Assembly (NCBI GenBank): GCA_037576195.1
Contig: JAQZDE010000010.1
Span: forward strand, 86,001-150,000
Origin: Phytoseiulus persimilis
Taxonomy: Eukaryota > Arthropoda > Arachnida > Mesostigmata > Phytoseiidae
Reading direction: 5' to 3'
DNA length: 64,000 bases
Both the position numbers and the translations under genes were made by a program. The notes below the pieces were generated by a model that had not been told where the DNA came from, did not search any database, and saw nothing but the letters and a program-made list of their open reading frames with translations. Shown here piece by piece: positions 51,728 to 63,100 of this stretch; position 1 is the first letter of the stretch, and each line of letters starts with the position of its first letter.

Positions 51728-54194
51728 TCAAAAGTCTGGGCACATATGATGACGAACGTGGACGGCCTCTCTCAAACTTCCCCAAGACACCGGCTCGCCC
51801 GCGATGCTCATATCACTAATGCACCCGATGAGATTTTTCTGCGCTAGAAGAACACCTCTGTCCGCCGTGTAAGGAAGACCTCCGATATAGAGTGGGCCTT
51901 TGGTGATCTGGTATTCCGGGGATATCACAAAGCCTTCCGGAGCCGATGTTACAACAGGACGCTCATCGTCGAGTTGGAGCCAAACCTGGCGGAGTCCGAA
52001 CGACGCTCTCACAGGATGCCAGTCACGATTGCAGTTGAGCGTAGTGTTCGCTCGTAGTGTGAGAGGTGATTTGACTGTTCCGATGTCCAGGGCCGCGACG
52101 AGCTGGGGAGACGGAGCGTAAGAGAACAGAAGGACCTGAGATTCTACGAATTAGTTCGGAAAAAAATCCGCGGAGAGGGGAGCGAAAAGGAGCACTCGAA
52201 GTGATTCGAAAGACCGCCGTCATTCGAACTGGCTCAGCCGCACGGGAGCCCAACGCCAGACCCGGGCGTCCCGAACCTTGCGGCGAGCTGCAGGGACAGA
52301 CTCACACGGGACGAATAAATAGAACTCGAGATCAACGCTCTGAGTAGAGTTTTATGACCAGGAGAAGAGGGGCGACGGAGAAGAGGTGACCGAACTGAGC
52401 GGGCCTGCCAGCGGGTCGTCATCCAAGAAATAGGATTTCTCATCAGACACCTCGTGCCAGCAGCTGACGCAGTGGCGTACGTCCGGATTTTCTCGCTCAT
52501 CACCGCGATATCTCAGCTGGGATTTCACTGCTTACAAGAACGAGGAGGGGGGGGATATGGTCTGGTCGGTGGCCGAATCCATTTAAGTCATCCATTCATT
52601 TACCTGTCCGTTGAATATCTCCAGTGAGAAAGTCGGTCTCTCGGATTCGGATGTATAGGACACGAGGACTGCGTCCTTAGCGTTCGTTTTGATATTCAGG
52701 TCGACCCGAACCGTATCGGCGAACTCGAAGCGTTTGGCTGTGGAACATGGTGAGGAGCTTCATCAGCCCAACGAACACAGAAACGGAACGAAAACAAATC
52801 GAAGCAGCGCTGGCGTCGGAAGCCGCTTCCGTTTGGTCATTACTCACTGTAGGTTGCGTATGCATCTCCTCGGAAATGAGCTCCTCGCCGGGTCTTCGTC
52901 GGACATGGTCCAGCGTTATACCTCGTCACCCTGGTCGAAGTCTGCATATCGATCGTCTGCCCGTTCAATTCGAGTTTCGACATGCAACCGTGCACGGACG
53001 ACATCGACTGCAATTGAGTTCATTTTGAGGCTTCGCTCTCCCCGCAGATGAGCCCCGGAACAGAAAAATAGGGGTCCGGTTCATCGAGCCCCCTACGAGT
53101 CGCCTTATTCTCGCTAAACTTACCGGGTCCGACGAGAAGCCGGCGGTAGTCAGGACGGACATGGGGAGACCGCCCACGTAGAGCGGGGCAGACACCGGCA
53201 TATTCCTCTTAACTTCCACGATTCCTTGTTCCACGTCGTCAACCTCGAGTGTGACCGTCTCGTTCGTCTTACGTACGCTCACCTGAGCGGGAGAGAGAAC
53301 AAATCTTTCCTTAAATCATCCGTTCCACTGCGATTGCGCCCAATATTGGGCTCGTGGCCGCTACCCTCGCAGCCAGTGCTATTGTAGCTACACACTGAGC
53401 GTACTGTTCTTCATTTTCATAAGCTGCTCCGGGCGCCCGAGGCTGATACGGAGGCGAGGACGAGCACCCGCGAGTTCCTCCTTCAGCTGTGCAGCCGAGG
53501 ACGCATTGGCTCAGATAGGGTAAATATACATCTTCCAATAACCAATAAGCTGAAGTAAGCACCCGTACAGGAGAAACCACTCTCTGGCCCCGTGAGACAG
53601 TAGTGGTTTTCCTCGGAAAACTCTACGTGTTCATATTCTGTCCGCTTCCCGACACCATAGACATCATTCGAAGCCCACGTCTCGAGCGTCCTCGATGGAA
53701 AATCTCGTGTGGAATGAGAGAATAAAACTTACGATGTGCCACCGCTCGTCCCCGAATCCTGCCGAGGACGACAGGATTTCCCTGATGTTTCTGTGTCGAT
53801 CGCGGTGCTGGACAACAATATGCCCGTCGCGTAAAATGACGGCGATGTGATTGCCGTGCTTGTTGTTTCGGAGCATGGCCAGGAGACCCGAGTTATGGTG
53901 GGCCTTGACTTCGAAGCGAATGCTGAAGTCCTTCCTCCACTGGGACACCTGGAAGACAGGATGTTGTTCTCTGGGGACAGACCCGCACCGATCGAATGAA
54001 GAACATCCCCACCCAAAATTGAGACTCACCTCGATCGGGTACGAGATATGCGAGTGAACGGACTCCCCGAAAGCCATGGCGTTCGGCTCGAAACTCTCGT
54101 GAGGAACGTTGCTGCAGCGGCCGACTTTCGCGGTGTCGTGCGACCCGCTCACCGAATGCCAGTGCTCGGTGATTCGCTCTTCAACGAGGTCCTC
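51728..54194 (-). other. laminin linker and LG4-LG5 domains
   Basis: Exon 54030-54194 is a linker (KVGRCSNVPHESFEPNAMAF) without an obvious furin-type RXXR site. LG4 spans 53733-53948, 53124-53282 and 52848-53007 (HNSGLLAMLRNNKHGNHIAV, APLYVGGLPMSV, VHGCMSKLELNGQ). LG5 spans 52604-52737 and 51728-52102 (VLVSYTSESERPTFSLEIFN, PLYIGGLPYTADRG, LIGCISDMSIAGEPV), ending MCPDF and a TGA stop. LG4-5 of alpha-1/2 chains bind alpha-dystroglycan and sulfated carbohydrate. Confidence 0.95.
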
Positions 54195-57100
54195 CTAATC
54201 AAAGTTGAATTCGGCGGCTCTCAGGTTCGGATCAGAGACTCGTCAAAAACTCCTCGGTATCTGGCCGTGCCAGCCCTCTCGAGCCGCGCAACAATCACAC
54301 TCACCTCGGTGTCGATGTAGCTTCGCATATCTCCTAGCTCTCTCCCGATTTTCGCATGCCTGTGGCTGATGGGGTCTTCAAAGCCGACAATGTTATCGTT
54401 GAAGATGACGTCCTTGATGACTCCTCGGAATGCGGTGGAAGTAGCGACTTGGTGGGCGGTGTTGAGATCGGTTCTGCATCCTCCGAGGAAAAGACCTCCC
54501 ACGTCGCCGGGAGCCATGATATCTCCGATGCCCTGGAACGGATTTCTCGTGTCAGAGCGAATTAGGAACAACGAGCGGCGATGCCATCTCTAATTCACTT
54601 ACCGCTGGCAGACGCAGCGCCTCTCGGGTTCCGAAGCGGCCGTCGTCGACATTGATAGAGATTTTCCTCGAAACTCGATGCACTGACACCGTGTGGAGAC
54701 GGCCGTCGTTGTAGGTCTCCTTGGTTCGATACTGCACCTCACCGTGGTTCTCGCCGACGCCGAATTTGAATATCAAATGCCCGTCTTTGAGGGCGACAGA
54801 GTAATAGTTCTGAGGGGTGGGAGCAGAGTGTGAACTCGCGGCGAGAGAACAGAAAGGAAAAGCTCTCATGTCGATTTCTTGTCGCGCTGACCGACCGCCA
54901 CGCGACGCTCTCGACTCTCGGCTGAACATGTGTCAGTCCCGGAATCGGAAACAAGCCGAACGACGATTACGAACGTGACGGGCAACCCACCTCACGAAGA
55001 CTCCTATCCACGTTGGATCGCGTGAGGAACGTGCTCAGCATGAGCAGGCCGTCGGGCTTCTCCGTTGCGAAGGTGAAGCCGAAGTTTCCTTGCTCGAGTA
55101 GCTTGTGGCTCTTCAATTCCACGTAGTTGCCTAACTTGCCGTCAAAGCTTACCGCCGGAATTTTCTACACGGGTAAAGATTCACGTCCCATGAGCAAACG
55201 GCGAAAAAAACCAAGCTCCGCCGCCAGATCGATTCGATTCCGCATTCAACGAACCTTGACTTCGCATCCGAGTTCCACTCCGTGCGAGGTTTTCATCAGA
55301 TCGACGCCGGATGAATACAGCTGGATGTCTTTGATGCATCCGAGGAAGGCGTCCAAGATGACCCGGTCCGAAAACCTCGCGGACGGGAAAACGGGCGGCA
55401 TCCCGCCAAAGTAGAGTTTGGCTTGACGCAGAGACGGCAGGGCAGACTGGGCTGACGGACGCATCTGCTCCGTCAACCTTTCGGGATCTCCGTCCTTGGG
55501 TATCACTGAGAGAATGCCGTCGAGTTGATTCTTCTCGGCAGAAACGACGGTCCACTTGCCGTCGTTGTATCTTCGCTCAGTGTACACCTCGAGGTCGTGC
55601 TGACCCACCCGGAATCTCAGAACCACGTGTCCATCGCGTAGGAAAATGGCGAAGTAGTCGCCAACGGCTCTGTTGGGCGCGAAGAACAGGAGGGCGTTCT
55701 CGTCGAGCGTTCGGAATGCGAACTGCACGAAGTAGTTTTTGTCGCGGTACGTCGACGGCTGGTCGACGATCGAGTACCCGCTCCCCCCGAACTGGTAGAC
55801 TCCTGTAAAGGTCCCGCCGTCAGGACATTGAGATGAATCGAATCGTAGCTCCGGGACAGACACGATCAGCAGACTCCGTGCAAACCTTGCTTTGTTTCCT
55901 TCGTGGGACCTTCGACGCAGCCGCCGCAGCCTCTGTTGGATTGGAAGTCCCACAGACCGATCTGTTTACCGTCTACCCTGAGACTGGCGAGGCAGCCGAC
56001 GAAGTTATGAGCCACCAACTGTCTCGAGGCGGTGATATTGGACGGTATCGAGCCGATACTGTAGTACGAGCTCGCGTCTATGATTTGTTGGCCGCGTTCG
56101 GGACTCGTGCTACCTGAAACAATAATGCGACGAGCCTTCGGGTTACGACGACGACGGGAACTGGTCATTCTCCGGCCTAGGAACAATGGTCAGAGGAAAC
56201 GAGATCGAAGGGGGGCGCCACTGCTCAATTGGAGGGAGCTTAATCTTTTGGGTGTTGGGGACTACAAATATCGATGGCAGACAATGATGTCCCGTATTAC
56301 CAGCGCGCCTCACCTCTCGCCATCAGGATGAAGTTGTCCTTCCGTCTCTTCACGTAAAGCGAGACCACGTTCCTGGTTCTCTCGACGACGATATCATACC
56401 AGTTGGGCTCCTTGTTGTATCTCGTATCCGAATTATCGATCTTGAGCTCGTTCTCCACCGAAACGGTTTCGTCGCCGATGCTCCAGCTGCATTTGATTCG
56501 TCGATTGACCATTTCCACGGCGAGGAAGTCATTCTTCCCGCGCGTGTTGGCCGCGAGGAACAGAAGACTGTTCGCAGCTTCGGAGCTTATCGAGTACGTC
56601 ATTTCGATCGTCGTCGAAGTTGGGAAATGCATCTGAAAAGCACTCGGGGCTCTAGGGAGTCTCGCGGAGTCCTCTCGATGGTGGTCCTCTCGAGTGCCGC
56701 AAATGCAGCCGCACAATTAATCGCGGCATCGAGCGCACTCACCATGGGCCGGAACGTCCTGTGGCATACTCCGTTGTCCTTCCCGTTGAGAGAGACCCTG
56801 ATGCTGGAGGCTTTCTGTCGTGCGTTGAGGATCTTTCGTCGGAGCGCGTCCAGGTTCGCGCCGAACTCAACTTCCTTATCCTCAAGACGCCTGACGAGCT
56901 CCTCAGTCGTTGACGTAATTTGCAAAATCCGTCCCATGCCGCCTCTTATTTGCTCGAGTATTTTGTCGATGTCATCTGCAAACGAAAGCCGCTCGATTCG
57001 CAAGGTGTCGTTCGGAAGCGCTGCTCACGGACCCAATGCTCCGGAGCGAAATTCCCGTCGACTGCTTACCAAGACCTGCTGACGAGCCACCGTAGAGTTC

Positions 57101-60100
57101 TTCGACCCTTGTTTTGATTATTTCTATGCTTCGCACCAAATTGGCCACGCGCTGCCGAGTGAAGGCCACTTGGTCCTGGAGAGTCTTATACTTCGGATCG
57201 TTGGGGTTCCAGTCGGTGAACGAAGTTATTACTTGATCGAGTGGAGGAATGGCCTTGAGCAATCTCATTATTTCTCCGATGAGGACGTCGGCGTCCGAGA
57301 GTAACCTTTTCTTGTCTCGGAGCGAATCGTGCACACCGGGTAACTCCCGATCTCCGAGATTTTTCGCATCGGCCAGAAGCGCCTTGCTGATTGTCAACGA
57401 CCTCTCGGCCATTTGGAGGAGGCTCTCGCCCCCCCGAGGGTGGGATTTGTCCCGGGCCATTTCGAAAGCCACCTCGGCGTCGCGGACCGCGTCGGCCGCC
57501 GCTCGGATTTCCTGAATGAGGAGCTGATAGATTTTGGCTGCCTCTTGCGGCTTGAGCGATTGTAGGGCCGTTCGTTGGAACATTCTGGCGATGCGATCAA
57601 TTTCGGCAGTCATTCCGCTCGAATGCGCGATGCATTTTTCAACGTATTTGATGCGATACTCTGGATTCAGCCGATAGAGAATGGCTCGTCGCTTCTCTAC
57701 TTCGTCCGTTCTCTTGACAATGGCCGTTGTAAGACCGGGAATCTCGTCGTACTTGAGTTGCAGGGCCCTCAAAAGCTTCCGGATTTCCGTTAGCAATGCG
57801 TCAGCCTTGGCGATCATACCTGTCGTCTTGCCGCTGGCGTCGTTAATGGCGGCTATCGTTCTCTGTTGAGGAAGAAAAGAAACGATGTTGATCGGGCGAC
57901 GAAACCGTTCGGGTAGGAGCAGTCTCCCCGCCGCGTTCGAAAACTCACAATCAACGACTGGAAGACGCGCATTTGTCCATCGATTATGCCCAATGCTTCC
58001 TTGGTCGGGTTCTGGCCTTTCTCGATGATCAGGCTCAGAGCGCTCTTTAACAGCTCCTGCAGGATGTTCAGACGTTGCAATAGTCTGGAATCAGAAATCG
58101 CGGGATGAGACGGAGGCCTCGAGTAGCTAGCTCCCATCTGATCCTGGGCTCGGCGGGGAGGAGAGTTTGCGGCTATCAGGGCCGAACTGGCTCAACGGCA
58201 TCAGGGGAACGGATATCGGGATCATCCAGAGCCAGAATCGCTGGTAAAGGAAGTGATTTGGGCAAATGTTCACGTACGCGTTCAGGGCTCCTTCATCGAA
58301 CACAGCGTTGCGGATCCGATCGATGAGTCCGTTCGCCTGCCTGAGCTCCCGCAATGCCTCCTCGGGGAGCGGAGCGATTTCCCGCCGCACTGATAGGATG
58401 AACTCGAGCCAAACTTCGGCTTCTCGATACATCCTTTCAACCGCTGACGTCGTGCTGCCCGGTCCGAAACCGTACTTTTTCATGAGTTCAATCAGATCTG
58501 GAAGGGCCGGCGACAAGCCAATGAAATCAACCGCTGGAAACAATAAGCCCGAGAGCGCGACTTCGATTTCCGATCGACTCTCCGTCACAGCTTCAGAGAC
58601 TGTTACAACGAATCCTCACGTTGAATCAGTTTGTATTCGTCCTCGATTTCGATCCTCTGTTTCTTGTGGTGAGTTTCGATTTCGTGGAGATCCGACCGGA
58701 CCCGCGGAATTTTCTGATTGAAAAGCGTTTGCAGCTGGTAGTTGATGGACTGAATGCGGCTCTCCAAATTGATGGAGAAAAGCGACTCTCGCAGAATTCC
58801 CTCGGCTTCGTCGATCTGATAGCGATAGTCGTCCATGGCGTTCTTCGTGCGCCGCAGCGAGTCGTTGAGACGGAGCAGATTGTACCACGGGGCTTTGAGG
58901 AGTTCGTTAATGTCGATATGGTTTAGCCAGTCGAACATCTGCTCGATGTCATTCAGTAGGGCTCCGGTGCAAGTGTCATCGCAAGCTGGAACGACGAGAA
59001 GGGGAAGACTCGTGGAAGGGGGAACTCAAACTCCTCTCTCCATCCAGATGCCGGTGCTCGGCTCGGGTGATTTGTGTGGAAGGGGGAGACCCGATCTTAC
59101 ATTTGCAGCCGAACTCTGTGAAAACGTGTCGCCTCGGGCAAACTGTGCAGTCCCGCCCTGAAATCCCCGGAATACAGGGGCATTGTCCGGTCTTCTTATC
59201 GCACACTCCGCCCTGGATGGTTCCGTACGGATTGCAGTTGCAGGATTGACAAGTCCCGTTCGCCATGTTCGGGTCACCGTAATAACCGTCCGCGCAACTG
59301 GAATCAAATCGAGGCTCATTTAGGGGTGCCGTTGCCGGTCCGACGGAGTTTCGGCGGAGCTCAGAGCGGGACTTACATCTCACACCGGAGACCCGTGTAT
59401 CCTTTTTGGCAGTTCGTGCAAACGTATTGCCTGAAGTCTTCCCCACGGTATTCACACGTATCAGAGAACGAGTTGTCGGGTCTGGGACACGCGCAAGGAT
59501 TGCAGGCGATGCCTCGAACGGGATCTCCGTAGAAGCCGGGAGCGCATTTTTCACAATGATCCCCAACTGTGTTGTCTCGGCAGTTCTATCGAGAGGAGAG
59601 GGCAGAGAGTTGTGATATTTAGTTCCCGCCCGAAGCGACTCATCGGTTCCGCGTTCTTTGTCTCTCCGTCGGATCACTTACAAAGCAAACTCCAGTCTCC
59701 TTGTCACATTCGCTGGCCATCCCGTTGCATTCGCAAGGCTCTGCCCAACCCACGAGATCGAGGATATCTTTGCTATCGAGGAAGTTGGGCTTCCGCTTCC
59801 GATAGTAACCCGGTGCGGGGTCCTGGCAGGACGAAGCCGTGTATTCGCGGGGACAGAATCCCAACTCGACCCCGTAGGCGATCCTCGGTAGAACTCCTGA
59901 TATGATGCCTGGACGGAGCGGAGGGGACGAAGGAGTCAAAGTCTGGCTCGCCATATACTCACACGGAGAACAAAGGAACATGTTCCGATTCCGCGCATTG
60001 CGGCCCAACAATCAGCATACCTTGCTCTTCAGGAACAGCGTACTCGAGAACAACGTCCTCGAGACTGGCGAACTTCACGTCTGAACCTTCCGTGGCCCGA

Positions 60101-63100
60101 ATCATCCAGTGATCGATTCGCTGCAGAGCCACCATGAGCATCGCTCTTGTGACGTTCACGCGAGGATTATCCAAGTCGATCCATTCGTCTTCATGGAGTC
60201 GCACACTGTAATGCCCGTTCCGGAACGGCTGGTCTTGTTTCGGAGGCTTATGAGCCAGTCGTAGGCGGAAGTTCCCGAACAGGACAACCAGTGGATGATT
60301 GTCGAGAACTCTCGTCGGGAAAACGTCGCTCGACTGAGAGGTCTTCTTGAATTTCAGTACACCGTTGTACGCGCGAACTTTGTCTCCCAAGAACTGCTCG
60401 GGCAGGTCCCAGTACAGGGGCTGGCTGAGCATGAAAGGCACTTCGACCGTTATCGTCGTCTTATTAGTCGCCATCGGGATGTGAGTGAAGCCTTCTCGGG
60501 CGGGGAGGGGCTTGTCCCTAGAGCCTCCCGTTCTGAAAGTCACCTCGTACGGGAGCACCATTGATTTCTCCGACCACACGAACGGAGACTGTGTACACTT
60601 GGGAGGGTAGGTGCGACCGAATACGAAGCACTCGGTGCAGCCTCTCGGGTTGTCGTATTGCAAAGCGAAAGCCCCAGGTTTACAGGTGTCGCATTTTGTT
60701 CCTTCGACATTTTCCTTACAGTGGCAGTAACCATCGTCATCACAGCCGCAAATGCCTTGAAGAGATTCTGAAACTTAGAGTTCGTCCCCGAGGGAAAATA
60801 GCTGAATATCTGCAGCCCGAGAGAGCGCAGCGAAAATGCAACCGAATTACCGTTCTGACACTGCTCGGGCTTGGTTCCCTCGAGGTTACATTCGCATCTC
60901 CTACAATGAGGAAAACCGTAATGGCCGAAAGTGCATTTGTCGCATTTGACTCCCTCGAATCCTTCTCTGCATCGACATTGGCCGTTGCCGTCACAGTCTG
61001 CGCTGAGCGAGCCGACAGCATTACAGTCACACGGACGACATCCTTCTTGCGGAACGTATCCGAAGTAGCCCTCTTTGCAACGCGAACAGTCTGGACCCCC
61101 TGTATTTTTCGGGCAGATGCACCATCCTGTCTCTTCATCGCAAACGTGTCCAGGCGCGTCGCACGGCTCGCACTCTGCGGGACGAACGAGCAAAATGCTC
61201 GAATTCAGCACTAAGATCGCTTCCGACCGTTCGAGACGGAGTGTGTCGAGGATTTGATTCTACTTACTGAAACAGCCTTGCGGACCAAACTTGCGGTGGT
61301 TCGGTAAACAGACGTCGCATTTTTTCCCTCCGACGCCCGGTTTACAGGCACATTGTCCAGTGCGTATGTCACAGGAACGGCCTGCGGCGCCGACGGAATT
61401 GCAGTTGCATGGTTCGCAGCCCGCTCCTGTCTGTATGTTCCAGTAACCTTCCTCGCATTTGTCGCATCGTCGGCCGATCACATGCGGATAACACTTGCAT
61501 TGACCCGTCTCGACGTCGCACTGCTGCTCGTGAGAACCCGGCGCGTAGCAATCACAAACTGTAAATGAGTCACATCGTTGACGACACCAGCGCAATCGCT
61601 CAACAAAACGAAATCGAAACTCCCTCAACTCACATTTGCATCCAGAGATGGAGAACCCGTAGTGGAGGTCTTTGCATTGGTCGCAGTGCCTCCCGAAGAC
61701 TCCTTCTTTGCAAATACAATGTCCAGTATACGGATCGCAGATGGTCGAGTTACTTCCGATGGGATTACATTTGCATTCGACACAGGCTTGAGCGATGTCT
61801 CCGAAGCCCACTTCGCAAGTCTTACACGTTCGTCCCCCGAAGCCAGGTTTGCACTTGCATTGGCCCGTGACGGGATCGCATTGCATCTCGGTTGAACCAA
61901 CGGGATCGCACTCGCAAGCTGTTGGGGCAATCCGAATCTTCTGGTCAGTCTTCGAGCATGAGAAAACACAACCGAAATCCACTGAGCAACACGAGCACGG
62001 AACCGACGGCTCCGAGCGGCCGCGAGAATGACTGGGCTACGCACCTTTGCAGTCGGGGATCTGAGGATTTCCGTAGAAGAGCTTCTTGCACCGGCTGCAA
62101 TTCCATCCGTCGGTATTGCCGAGACAATAATTGCAATAACCTGTCCGATGGTCGCACCAGCCTTTCCGGCTTTTGTCGACGTTGGGGCCGCACTGGCAAG
62201 GAATGCATTTGCCACCGGGAACGGTCGGATTTCCGAAGTAGCCTTCGGCACAACGCTCGCAATGTTTACCGATGTATCCCGGCTTACAATTGATGCACTC
62301 ATAGTCTAGGAGAGCGGAAACGCATGGAAGACAGGAACCCCACAGTTAGTTCGGGGATTTAGCTCGGTCCCGATTCCAGATTTGAAGCAGCTAGCCATTC
62401 GGGGTCGCTCTCCGCGAATCGGGAGAAATTCCGCAGAGAGCGACAACTCACCCGTTTCGGTTATAGATTTACAGCCGTCTGCGAAGTTGTTGCTCGGGAT
62501 CGTGAGAGGACACGCGCAAAGCTTGCAGTCGTCTTCCTTGCCGACTGTCGCGTCGCCATAGAAGCCAAACTTGCACTTCTCGCAAGAGGTTCCCATCGTA
62601 TTGTGGAGGCAAGGGCCGCACTGGCCCGTGTACGGATCGCAACGCTCCACGTGCCCGTTGCAGGGACACTTCTCGCATATCCCTTTGACGAGTGTGTTAT
62701 TGACTCGGCGGTATCCTTTCGCACACAGTTCACAGGAGAGGCCTTCGTAGCCTTCGGGACAGAAACATTGCTCGAGGAAAACGGCCTTTTCGATGCTGTT
62801 GACCTCGGTCGACGCTATGGGCATCGAGGCGTTGTGCAACCTTGAAGTGAATGGCGTGCAAGCGTGAACAACGTCGTGAGCACAGGAATAAATTTGACAT
62901 CTATTCACTTCAAGGGGAGAGTGCGAGCCCACCATCCAGCGTATTGTCCCTTATGATAACGAGCCCTGATGTAAAAATCTTCGATATCGTAGAGGATCAC
63001 GGCGAAATCTTCGCGCGAAACCGGCTCGTTGCTAAGCTTTCCTGTGTCGGGGTCCGAGACATAGAAGAATCCATGTTCGCGGAGAGGACTCTGGATGTGG

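Noticed and set aside
60561-61214. 217-codon open frame on the plus strand
   Set aside because: It is antisense to the cysteine-rich LE exons of the laminin gene, which have correct domains and splice sites. The open frame results from codon bias on the other strand.
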